Shown: positions 13,004-22,865 of the stretch, in pieces
Position numbering within the stretch: position 1 is the stretch's first letter
Layout: each line of letters begins with the position of its first letter
Source: Glaciozyma antarctica PI12
Lineage: Eukaryota > Basidiomycota > Microbotryomycetes > Kriegeriales > Camptobasidiaceae
Reading direction: 5' to 3'
NCBI GenBank assembly: GCA_002917775.1
Contig: KZ627161.1
Coordinates: forward strand, 1,632,305 to 1,696,304
Length of the DNA: 64,000 bases
The notes under the pieces: generated by a model
Seen by the model: only the letters and a program-made list of their open reading frames with translations
What the model was told of the DNA's origin: nothing
Databases searched by the model: none
Translations under genes and position numbers: made by a program

Positions 13004-13599
13004 TCTGCAACCTTTCCATTCCTGCGATCTCGAGATTCGGTGGCCTCGCTCCTTTGTTTCGCTTTCTCGATACGCCTCAAGGGTAGGAGGAGTCTCGCTC
13101 TCGCTCTTCTGCAGGTGCGTCTTCGGCGCGTGTGCATGTTTGCTCTCTCATGCTGGGTTCCTGGCTCGCCCGATGCAGGACTCCAGCGAGTGAGATCCCT
13201 GCGAAGTCTCTCCTTCAAGCCCTGCTCGTCCCCTACTTGTTGAATAGTTACGCTCCAGCTTTGCCAGCCTTTCTCCTCTATCTGCTCGGTGTATCGCTAC
13301 GCACCGCGAGCTCCAGGCCTCGCCAACAGCATCAGCTGCCTGGCCTATACCGATTCTCGATTTCAACATCGTTGCGGGCTAGTTCTCGTTTGGACTTCTC
13401 TAAGTCCGGCGTCGATGCTGACTGGTTTGCTCGTCGCTGTACGGTGATAGGCGAGTCGAAAAAAGAGCGCGGGGCGAGCCTCGATCCGCAGGAGATTTCG
13501 AGAGAGCGTGGGAGTCCAGGGCGTGACGCGTTCGCTGGCCGCGAAGTCATCGTTCGCTGGTTTTTCCTCGACTACACTCGAAGCAAAACGACACGAACG
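13004..13599. other. intergenic region upstream of the Zn2Cys6 gene
   Basis: This is 596 bases holding the carrier gene's 3' UTR and the probable promoter and 5' UTR of the Zn-cluster gene. Open frames cross it (for example from 13132), but they are not supported by any recognisable protein. I see no repeat or RNA gene. Confidence 0.5.
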
Positions 13600-14489
13600 A
13601 TGGGGAAGCACACGACCACTTACGCCAGCTCCGACTCGTCGTCCTCGTCGCAGAAGCGGAGGCCCAAGAAGATTCCCAGGAGCTGCCTTGCGTGTGCGTC
13701 TTTTAGTCATCGTTGCGTGCGAGTTGGACCTGACTCTCTCCTTCGCAGGCCACCAGCGCAAGGTCCGCTGCAGCATGGAACTGCCCGCTTGCTTTGCTTG
13801 CCGCAAGCACGCGCGGACGCTTGGAGAAGACCCAGCAAACACCCGATGCTCCTACTACGATCAGCGAAGTGGAAGGCTCGAAAGTCCTCCGCACGTCAGC
13901 GAGAGCAGGAAGGAGGGGATGAGGAAGAGCGTCAAGCTGGACGAGACCGTGATGGACGAGGCGGTCCAGGATGGATTCGTCGTCGGAATGGGGACGGGAA
14001 GGGATCCGAGGCGAGTCACGACGGAGGATGGTCCAGGTGCGCTTTCATTATCTTGCTTTGCGACGCGAACGGCGCAGCTAACGTGCTTAATATTCCTCAG
14101 AAGTCGCCACGCACTCTTACGAAGTCGCTCCGACCCTCCCTCCGACCCCCATCTCTCCCCTCATCTCGGACTTCCCTGGCGTCGATGCCCCATCCGTATC
14201 GAAGACTCCTTCCCGTCTCCCTTCCCCTCCTCTCAAACTCCGCGACTTCCCTACCCTCTTCAACGCCACTCTCCCCTCCCTCCCCCCTTCGAAGGTCGGC
14301 ACTCCCCTCGACGGAGACTTCTCCGCCGTCTCCCCAGCCCCCGTCATCCAGGAGTACGACTCGCTCGACGACTTTTCGTTCTCGAGTTCGTCGGCGTACG
14401 AGAATGGGATCTCGCCGGGAGTCTTTGCGAACGGCATCTCGCCCGGGGTGTTTGCAAAGGAGGGGCAGGTGCCGCTGTGGGCGATGTAG
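13600..14489 (+). CDS. small Zn2Cys6 (fungal binuclear zinc cluster) transcription regulator
   Basis: This is a nuclear DNA-binding protein of 256 residues from three exons: 13600-13693, 13749-14036 and 14101-14489 (771 bases, in frame throughout). The Gal4-type cluster follows a basic run (KRRPKKIPR) and reads C-x2-C-x6-C-x6-C-x2-C-x16-C, with the first intron falling inside the second Cys codon (SCLAC|HQRKVRC). The last spacing of 16 is longer than the usual 6-9. The remainder is Ser/Pro-rich with no fungal 'middle homology' domain. The C-terminal part repeats NGISPGVFA twice in tandem (about residues 226-245). The target genes are unknown. Confidence 0.8.
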
Positions 14490-14710
14490 GCGACGAGAGG
14501 AGGAGGAGGAGGAAGGAGAGTTTCGCTGGTTAATTTGTTGATAAGATAGTCGAGCAGTCGTTGTATACACGCAATCATTCACCCATACACACCAACGACG
14601 AGAGAGCGACCTCGGTAGCGAGAAGGGAGATGTCTAGCGCGGGTCCGCGGAGACTTGGACCTTCTCCAGGGCTCTCCACGTCGTTGCGCTTGCTCCAGCG
14701 CCCTACCACG

Positions 14711-15810
14711 ATGGTCTCAGCAATCAAGAAGCCGACTACGAGCCCGTACGCAGGCCTGAAGAAGAAGGCAAAGGCTCCTCTTACCGCCCAAGCACTCTAC
14801 AAGTCTCTCCTCGACCAGCTCGACGGCGGCTTCCTCGCCAACGCTCTCAAGACGTGCGATCGCAGTGCGTGCAGGTCCACGCGTAGCGAGCTCAAGAGCT
14901 GACTCTCTCTCGCAGTCCTTCAGCTCGCTCCAACGGACGCCTTGGCCTCTCAAACCCGCACTCAGCTCCTCATCGCGCTCGACCGCTTCCCCGACGCGCT
15001 CTCGACTCTCGGCGCGCAGCCATCACTTGAGCGAGTGTACTGCCTTTACAAGACTGGACGGGAGAACGAGGCGAAGGAGGCATTGGGAGAGCTGCACGAT
15101 GAAGTGAGCGAGGAGAGGGCGGCGAAGCTCTTGGAGGCGCAGGTCGTGCGTTTGGTTTTAGATCCCGTAGAGGAGCGGGACAGGCGCTGACTGATTCTGG
15201 TGGTGCAGTCTTATCGCTTGGAGGACTACGAGCACAGTCGGGATCTACTGGAGGAGCTCGTCGCATCCGCCGACCCCGTGCGTCCTCCCTCCTCTCTCTA
15301 GCAGCGGCCAGAGGAACAAAGCTGACATAGATTCTGTTACAGGAATCCCCCGAATACGCCGACCTCCAAACGAACCTATCCGCCGCGCAAGCCCACCTCG
15401 ACTTCCTCGCCGCCGTCCCCTCCCACCTCGCCAGCTCCACCATCGCCCCCATCGAACAGCTCGAGTCTACCCCGATCGGGCACATGGTCCACGCTCACCC
15501 AGCCTACAAGACCGCCGCTCCCGTCGCCTCGACCTCCGCTCTCCCAGCCCTCAAAGCCCCCAAAGCCCCGCGTCGCCTGCCCAAGAAGTTCGACCCGAGC
15601 AAGAAGCCCGACCCAGACCGCTGGTTGCCAATGAAGCAGCGTCCTGGGATGGCGGAGGAGATTGTGCGGAGGAGGGAGCAGGAGAGGGGGAGGAAGAAGG
15701 GCAAGGATGCGCAGGGAATGACGCAGGGAACTGCTGAGCCGGTCGTGCAGGCCAAGGCGGGGTCGGGAGGTGGTGGAGGAGGAGGGAAGAAGAAGAAGGG
15801 GAAGAAATGA
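14711..15810 (+). CDS. SRP72: SRP72, signal recognition particle subunit (short form)
   Basis: Srp72 binds SRP RNA with Srp68 and is needed for co-translational targeting to the ER. The diagnostic RNA-binding motif lies near the C-terminus: RLPKKFDPSKKPDPDRWLPM (about 15570-15635), followed by a Gly/Lys tail. The N-terminal part has TPR-like helices (ALYKSLLDQLDGGFLANALKTCDR, then PTDALASQTRTQLLIALDRFPDAL). I count four exons with introns near 14864-14914, 15149-15207 and 15279-15343. The product is about 300 residues, roughly half the 550-670 usual for Srp72, and several TPRs appear to be absent. ATG 14711 was chosen because the first helix starts right after it; an in-frame ATG lies upstream at about 14630. 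Confidence 0.88.
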
Positions 15811-16064
15811 GCGCTGGTCAACATCTTGCGAAGTTCGCTGGAAGATAGAGACCGCGCGTGCGGCTCCCTCGAATCCCTCGCGCTTCCCTGGGCTGCTGGG
15901 CGAAGACGGTACTTGCTTGCAGTTCTGAGCACTTCTCTCAACGTCTTGAGCACCTGTACGCGCAGGCAGAAAGAGAAGAATACCACGACCGACGGTCCGC
16001 GCCCGCGAACGCCCGGCACGCGCGCGCCAAAGTTCAGGCGTTCGTATTTTGTCTTCCTGCCGTC

Positions 16065-18014
16065 ATGTTGCTGGGTCGAATGAGCACACGGCGGGTCGCC
16101 TGCGCCGCCTCGAGCGCTTCAAGCTGGCGCACAGTCTCCCAGCTGGCCCCGAGGGTCATCCGCCCTCGTCACCCGGCGTTCCTCGACATGGGCACCTCTC
16201 TCTCGGCGTTGCCCGAGTTTCGGACGAGGGGGGACGACGTGAGGGTGATTTACGAGCCGACAGAGTTCTATACGACACTACTGGTGCGTTCACTGCTTGC
16301 TGGGCTCGAGGAGGAACCCCGGTTGAGCTCTTGTCGCGCGTACAGTACCGGATCTCGAACGCAAAGCATCGCATCTTTATTGCGTCGTTGTATATCGGCA
16401 AGGAGGAGACGGAGCTCGTTAGTCCTTCCTACGGAGCTAGGGAGTGTAGCTAACCAAGCTACGTCCAGATCGACACGCTCCACGCAGCCCTGGCGGCGAA
16501 TCCAGAGCTGCAACTCACTCTCGTCCTCGACTGCCTGCGCTCGACAAGGGAGAGTCCCAAGCAGTCGTCCGCTTCGCTCGCTGCGGCTTTGAGTGCTGCT
16601 TTCCCGAAGCAAGTCGAGGTTAGGCTGTATCATACGCCTGAGCTTACAGGGTGGAAGAAGCGGTGGATCCCTCGGCGGTTCGATGAGGGATGGGGGTCTT
16701 CAACACATGAAGGTCTACGGCTTTGACGACGACGTGATGATGAGCGGGTACGTTGCTCTCTGTCCATCTCGTCGGAACTCCTGCTAATCTCGACTCGGAA
16801 CGCAGCGCCAACCTCAGCGGAGACTATTTTACGAACCGTCAAGATCGCTACATTGAATTCCTCTCCAACCCACCCCTAGCCGACTACTTCTCCTCCCTCC
16901 TCCATACCATCTCCTCCTTCTCCTTCCTCGCCTCGGCCTCCGACACGAGCAGCAAAAATCCCGCCCTGACCATCAGCTGGCCCTCCTCCAACCTCGCTCC
17001 CTCCCCACTCGATTCCACCACCCTCATCCCCGACTTCAAAGCCGTCGCCCACTCCGCGTTTACCTCCCTCACCCGGTCATGGGCCGCTAAACCCCCCTCG
17101 GCACTCTCTTCCACCCTTCCTCCCTCTCCTCGCACGCCTCAGGTCTTCGACACTTCCCTCCGCCCCGTCCTCCAGATGGGACCCTTTGATATCACGCAGG
17201 AGACGGATGTTGTCGTCCCTTCGGTCTTTCAGACGGCCAACAGCCTGGCGACGGCACCTGGGGGAGCCAAGACGACGATCGATTGGACTTCGGGGTACTT
17301 TAGCGTACAGGAGGGGTACAAGGAACGCGTGCTGGATAGCCGAGCGACGGTGCGAATCGTTACTGCTTCGCCAGAGGTGCGTTTCCATTTTCTCGTCGTT
17401 GGCGCTCGCTGACTTCATTTCTCACCGCAGGCGAACGGCTTTTACGGATCTCGCGGCGTGTCAAAGTACATCCCTCCGGCGTACACGTACCTCCAGAAGC
17501 AGTTCTACGACGAAGCTATCGCTCGCGCAAAGCGGCGAAGACGGGAGACGCACGTCGAGCTACGAGAGTGGAAACGTCCCGGCTGGACTTACCACGCCAA
17601 AGGTACGCTCGCTCATCTCCTACCCCGCTACATCTCGCGTTACTAACGACTTCGGATGTAGGAATTTGGCTCACCCCCTCCCTCACTTCGACCCTTCGCG
17701 TCCCTCTCACCGGCTCCCCTCTCGCCGACCCTCACGAGATCGACGAGGAGCTCAAGCTCCAATACCCCTCTACCCCTTTCCTCACCCTCATCGGTTCCTC
17801 GAACTACGGTCGTCGATCCGCCGAGCGGGACCTCGAAGCCAACGTCCTCGTCACGACTTTCTCTCCCGAACTGCGGAAGGACCTCCAGGAGGAGATTGTG
17901 CAGATTAGGAGCTGGGCGACGGACGTGGTGGATGAGAGACTGTTTGCGAGGAAGGAGAGGAAGGTCGGGTGGGGAGTACGGAAGGCGGCGGATGCGATCA
18001 AGGATAAACTGTAG
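16065..18014 (+). CDS. PGS1: PGS1, CDP-diacylglycerol-glycerol-3-phosphate 3-phosphatidyltransferase
   Basis: This mitochondrial enzyme makes phosphatidylglycerol phosphate, the committed step to cardiolipin. It belongs to the phospholipase D superfamily with two HKD-type motifs. The first is HMKVYGFDDDVMMSG...ANLSGDYFTNRQDRY (16.70-16.86 kb). The second region is WTYHAKGIWLTPS...IGSSNYGRRSAERDLEAN (17.58-17.85 kb). Upstream, HRIFIASLYIGKEETEL is the family N-terminal block. The N-terminus is Arg/Ser/Ala-rich without acidic residues, consistent with a mitochondrial presequence; ATG 16065 or 16080 may be used. Introns lie at about 16284-16345, 16420-16468, 16750-16805, 17377-17430 and 17604-17661. 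Between RRFDEGWG and LQHMK the frame steps by +1 at a run of five G (16692-16696); four G would restore it. Confidence 0.92.
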
Positions 18015-18062
18015 AGGTGTTTTCGCACGGAATTTGTATCTTTATTGCACGCGTAGAAAGCT

Positions 18063-19115
18063 TTAGAGCTTGGGGCGACCTTCGGGGAAGGGTCCGTCGT
18101 ACTTGACTCCGAGGAAGGAGGCCATGATTTCGAATCGGCTGAGGAGGAGAGTGTGAGCGTTCGGTAGCGAGGGGGAGAGGAGGGACGTACTCGGAGCCGA
18201 AGAACTTGGCCTCCTTGCCGTCCGCACGCTTGACAACCATCCAGGGAAACCCAAACGCTCTTCACACGTCGTCAGCGTTGTCCGAAATCAGCGAGCGAAA
18301 GAAATACGCGCACCCATTCTTCTCGACTTGCTCGGTCGCTTCCGCCTTGACGCAATCCTTCCATTCGGTCGATTGCGACAGCTCGATATACTCCTTGAGC
18401 TTGGCCGCAGGAATGAGGGACGCAGGGATGATATCGCCAAAGTTTTCGGGCTTCGCAGCCTTTGCGACGTCGCTGGCACTGAGTCCCCAAGTTTGCTCCT
18501 GCGAAGCGTGCGGCGTCATTATCAAAGCTTGCGAGGTGCGGGACGGAAGGACGTACGAAGAAGAGAGAAGTGACGGGCTCGAGCTTGCTGGGTTCGTTCT
18601 CCTCGATGATTCGGAGGAGGCGCATCATGTGGATCTGTACGAGATGGTAGTGAGCGAGATGGGTCGTCGAGGTTGAAGGAGGACATACAGTGTTGACGGG
18701 GAAGGCGGAGGGGTACTTGTAGGGCACGCCAATGAAGCCGGAAGTCATAGGCATGTCGTGCGCGAACATGTATTTCCCTGCCGAAGCAACAGCATCAGTT
18801 TTCGCCTTTTTTGACCTGAAATCGGCGTACCTTTGTTGATAACCTGCGCCGGAGGCTTGTTCCCAGCAGCGACCATGATTCCACCAAGGTAGACAGGCTT
18901 AAGAATGAGCTCCACGTTCCAAGGCTTCTCGAACTGGTCGACGTTGGTCAGCTCGTACGCCCGACGCGCTCGCTAAGAAGGCCTTACGCGCTGAAGGAGC
19001 TTGAGGGCGAACATGGAGAAGGGGGAGATGCTGCACGAGGACGTCAGAGAGGAGAGAGGAAGCAGGGAGAGCACACGGACACGTCGTAGTAGAGGGTGAT
19101 GGAGGCTCGGGTCAT
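18063..19115 (-). CDS. GST kappa / DsbA-like 2-hydroxychromene-2-carboxylate isomerase family protein
   Basis: This is a thioredoxin-fold enzyme of the kappa-class glutathione transferases, found in mitochondria or peroxisomes in other eukaryotes. ATG 19115 begins MTRASITLYYDV and splices to the family motif ISPFSMFALK, in which the Ser takes the redox-Cys position. Then come KPVYLGGIMVAAGNKPP, YMFAHDMPMTSGF, and near the end GFPWMVVKRADGKEAKFFGSDRFEIMASFLG. The kappa-class active-site region is therefore complete. There are about seven short introns. The product is about 240 residues, normal for the class. It ends on TAA 18063, only 49 bases from the PGS1 stop, so the two genes converge tightly. 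The physiological substrate is unknown. Confidence 0.85.
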
Positions 19116-19440
19116 GGCGGGCGATGCGGCGCCTTTGGCTGGTACTCGAAGCGTGGACGAAGCTGGTGGGCTACAAGGGCCGTTAGAGAGCAGTTGGGAG
19201 ACCTTGGAGAACGTAGGTTGGTTCAAAGAACGATCTGAATCTTGCCGAGTGGGGTCCGCGCGACGGTAACTCCAGTACCCACGACCGATTTATCTCTCCT
19301 CCAAGTCTCTCCGACAGCAGGCTCGCAGAGCTAATACAGCAGGCTGCAGAGCCCTACCGAATGCTAGTATGTAAACAAGGCGCGAGCCATAGCTTTTAAT
19401 TGCGAACCAAAGTCCCTCGTCCACGACCCAAAGCCCAAGT
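19116..19440. other. short intergenic region
   Basis: This is 325 bases with the promoter of the GST-kappa gene and the 3' UTR of SFC1. There is a mildly AT-rich stretch at 19365-19410. I see nothing else in it. Confidence 0.5.
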
Positions 19441-20903
19441 CTACTCCTCGCTGAACTGCACGTCGTCGTCCTCCTTGTTCCTCTCCATGTAAGTCTTGAC
19501 CTATCGCACGCGAGAAAGACGCGTCAGCAACGCTCCACCATCTCCAGCAAAAGATAGCTCACCTTCTCGTACACAGCGAACACAACCTATTCGCCCCAAC
19601 GCACTCGTCAGTCGCTACTCTCGAATGACGGAGAGAGGAAGAACAACGCACAGCCTGTCCAGGCGCAACCCTCATCACACGAGGCGTGATTCCCTTGTAG
19701 AAAGCCTGAGCTCCCTCGTCCTTGAACATCTGTCCCGCAACCGTCGTGAACCGAGTCCAGGCCGTCTCGCCCTTGAGAGCCGTAGCGCGTTGAATACGGG
19801 TCCTGCAAAAGAACGCGTCGTCAGCCTCGTTGCGAAGGCGCACGAGAGAGGAGGGGACGCACTTGATCGTGTCAATGGGAGCGTTGGTGAAAGGTCCGAC
19901 GGCTCCGGAGATGAGACCGATGATACCAGTTTGCCAGGCGGGGAGACCTCCTTCAGGGTACTCGGGCTGCCACTTTTGCAGGAGGCGCTTGAGCTCGGTG
20001 TAGGCGGTGAAGTTGGCGGCTGCGAACGCGTTCGAATCAGCACGCGTTCAAGCTGACGAAGAGCACACGGAACGCACCTTGGTTGGTAGATTGCCTGAGG
20101 GCGGTAAGAGCGACTCCACGGTAAAGAGTCTTGGGTCCCTCCTCGCGAAGGATGAGGTAGAGAGCGTGGGCGGCGTTGCGGTATTTCGGGATATCGAGAG
20201 GGTCGGTCATCGAGTGCACCTGCGCTTGAAGACGAATCTTGACGACCTCCATAGGGCAAACGACCGCGACGGCCTCCGTCACTCCAGCTCCGAGTCCAGC
20301 TGCGCACGTCGTTCGTGAGCTTCCTGCGCGTCGTTGCTCGAGGAGGGGAAAAAGGGACGCACCGAGGAAGATGGCAGGAGAGCTCGTCTTGCCCGTCGCC
20401 TTGTCGGTGAGCAGGTCCTTGTACGTCTCGAACGACGCGAACCGAATCGCCATCTTGGGGACGATACCACTGCAGACGGCTCCGAGTCCCTTGTACAGCC
20501 CGAGCGGGCTCTCCTTCTTCACGATAGCGACACCAGTGGCAATGAAGCCTCGAGGCTTGATCTGTTCAATCACGCAGCAAAGGTATCAGCTCCGGCAACG
20601 CAAACACGACCCTGGTCGGCTAACTCCTTCCGCTCCGACTCCAGGAAGAGAGGAAACGAGTTACTCACGCCCTTACCACGGGAGCTCCTACTCAATTGCA
20701 TGCGAACCTTGATCGTATCAAGAGGGTCTGGACAAGGGCACGAGAGGTGAGCGGGCGAACTCGCAGCGGGCGGTACGAACGACGCGAAGCGGAGACGAGG
20801 ACGTACGGCAAGCGAGAGCTTCGGAGAGTCCTGCGGCACCTCCTGCGAGGAGGTGGACTCCGATGGGAGTCTTCTTCTTGGGAGCCGGAGCTGTGGAAGA
20901 CAT
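19441..20903 (-). CDS. SFC1: SFC1/ACR1, mitochondrial succinate-fumarate carrier
   Basis: This inner-membrane antiporter brings cytosolic succinate from the glyoxylate cycle into mitochondria in exchange for fumarate, and is needed for growth on C2 compounds in yeast. ATG 20903 starts MSSTAPAPKKKTPIGVHLLAGG. The three carrier signatures are PLDTIKVRMQL, CPMEVVKIRLQAQ and APIDTIKTRIQ. GLYKGLGAVCSGIVPKMAIRFASFE is typical of the Sfc1 branch, as is ALRQSTNQ before repeat 3. At least six introns are present. The C-terminus is an acidic tail ending QFSEE at TAG 19441. Length, about 320 residues, is normal. Assignment to Sfc1 rather than another dicarboxylate carrier is from remembered sequence, so fairly sure. 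Confidence 0.88.
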
Positions 20904-21301
20904 GTCGTGCTGAAAAGGCGGAGGAGAAGGTGGGGTACGGTTGTAAGCGCGGCGAGTTGGTGGTGGTGGAAGGGAAGGTGGGCTGGAGGTGGAGCTGGAG
21001 GAGCTTGCTGGCGTACTTGAATCCAAACGTGGATTCGAGGTGAGAGTTGGAAAGAAAGAAGCTGAGGAGCTTGTTCCCGGGGGAGTTGGCCGTGAGAAAG
21101 GCTCAGCCGGCTGTGGCTTCTCCCCGCTCTCCTCCGAGAAAAAGAGGGAGCAGGTCGGGTTCGCGGTGTATAGTCAAGCACGTCTCGGTCGCGAGCAGAT
21201 AGATTCGAATGTGCAGCTGGGGTCGAGAGCAGTCGAACAGAGCGAACGGAAGCGCACAACGAAAGGACGACTCGAAAATGCATCTTCAGTTTGCGACGAG
21301 A
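20904..21301. other. intergenic region, SFC1 promoter side
   Basis: This is 398 bases between the SFC1 start and the stop of the pinin-domain gene; both are on the minus strand, so it should hold the SFC1 promoter. It is rich in purines on the + strand around 20920-21000. No recognisable gene is present. Confidence 0.45.
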
Positions 21302-22470
21302 TCAATACTCCAAATCGTCCTCTCCCATCCCATCGTCCCCCTTGACCTCGATCCCACCACCTGCAGCAGCTCCCTTGATCGCCAGCACCGACTCCTCCTC
21401 CTCCTTGATCTTGTCGCCCTCCTTCATCACCGCGTCCTCCCCACTCTCTGCCGTATCCGTAACCGACGCGTCTCCCGCCTTTCCACCCTCCATCTCCACG
21501 TCCTTCCCCTCTCCCTCCACAACCACCGGCGCAGCAAGCCGCAGCTTCTCCTTCCGCTCCGCCTCGACCTCCTTAACTCGCTCATCTCGCTCCTCCTTCT
21601 CCCTCCGCCTCTTCTGCCTCTCCTCCCGCTCCCCCCGCTCAATCTCCTCAATCCCTTCATCCCTCTTCCTCTTGGCCTTTTCCAAATCATCCACCTTGTC
21701 CCCCTTGGCATCATCCCAGTCCTCGCGCTCCCGCCGAATCGCCTTCTTGACCAACGCGATTTGATCCTCGATCTTGTCCTCTTGGAAGGGGAGGAGACGG
21801 TAGGGGAGGTAGTAGAGGGGTTTAGGAGCAGTGGGGCTGGTGAGACGGAGAGCGTGTGGGAGGCGAGGGGCGAAGGGGGCGGCGATACCGTCGGTCGAGG
21901 GGAGGGGAGGGGGGAGGGTAAAGGTCGTGCAGATGAAAGAGGCGAGGTTGAGCTTGGCGTCATGGCGCGTTCGGTACTGTCCCCGGTTTCGTGGTTAGCT
22001 CCAGTTCGCTGCAACGTACGCGCACGAGAGAGAGAGGAACGCACGATAGTCTCCGCATTCCGAATCTCCTCCTCCTTCTTCGTGACGCTCAACCTCAACT
22101 CCTTCCCCTCCCTCTCCCTCCTCCTCTTCTCCTCCATCTTCTCCTTCTCCCCACTCAACTTCTTCGCCAACCTCTCCTCCAACTCGATCCGCTTCTGCGC
22201 CGCACCGCTCACGTTCATCTTGACCACCTCCTTCTTCGCTTGGACCAACGTAGACTGCAAGAGTCCAAACATTCGCTTGCTACGCTTCTTGCTCTCGTCC
22301 TGGATCACGGCGAGCTTGCGCTTCTTCGCTGCGAGCGCTTCGATGTCCACTTCTGGCACGGGCACCTCCATCACGACTTCTTCTGCTGCTGCGACTTGTG
22401 CTGCAGCTTCGGCGGTGGGTTCGGCGGAGGTAGAAGGGAGAGGAGAGGCGGGGGGAGGAGAGGTGGCCAT
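21302..22470 (-). CDS. pinin/SDK/MemA-domain protein
   Basis: Pinin-family proteins are nuclear and bind spliceosome and exon-junction components. The domain signature is visible at about 22.2-22.3 kb: ESKKRSKRMFGLLQSTLVQAKKE, followed by the long charged coiled coil ELEERLAKKLSGEKEKMEEKRR. The C-terminal half is a second Glu/Arg-rich coil (REDWDDAKGDKVDDLEKAKRKRDEG) and an acidic end (DDGMGEDDLEY). One intron is at about 21975-22045. ATG 22470 (MATSPPPAS) is chosen because a well-formed GTAAGT...GCTAAC...CACAG intron (about 22535-22590) lies just upstream and would break frames starting earlier, suggesting a 5' UTR intron; a start near 22640 is the alternative. The family call is good; a specific function here is inference. 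Confidence 0.75.
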
Positions 22471-22865
22471 GGGTGCGTGGGCGCGGAGGAGAGGCGACGA
22501 CGGGGTCGACTGGAGCGGTGGGAGTTGCGACTCTGTGGTTCGTTGGGTTAGCTCGTACGTACTTGAGAGCGTTATCTGGGAAGGACTTACTCCATTTTGA
22601 GGGAGGAGTGGCGGTGGATGGTGTCGAAGAGGGAAGCTCATGGGGGCGAAGGGCGCGAGGGGGGAGAGTCTGTGAAACTCGGCAGGGTTTGTGAAAGGGT
22701 TGAATTTGACCCCCTCTTTAGTCCTTCTTCCTCTTCTTCCGCTCTCTTTGTCAAGGCAAAGGACACGAGAAGAGGACGACGGGTCGAGTCCTGGCCAATT
22801 CTCCTCTCGAGTAGCTCTCTTCGCTCGACTCTCCAAGCCGAACTCCTTCGAAACTCGGCACTTCC
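22471..22865. other. 5' region of the pinin-domain gene
   Basis: This is 395 bases containing the probable 5' UTR, a likely 5' UTR intron (about 22535-22590) and the promoter of the pinin-domain gene, then the 3' end of the pseudouridine synthase gene. A GA-rich stretch lies at 22610-22680. There is nothing else to report. Confidence 0.45.

Noticed and set aside
13132-14541. 469-residue + strand open frame
   Set aside because: It overlaps the Zn2Cys6 gene in another frame, crosses its introns and has no recognisable motif.
18206-18676. 156-residue + strand open frame
   Set aside because: It is antisense to the GST-kappa gene, whose conserved motifs lie on the minus strand.
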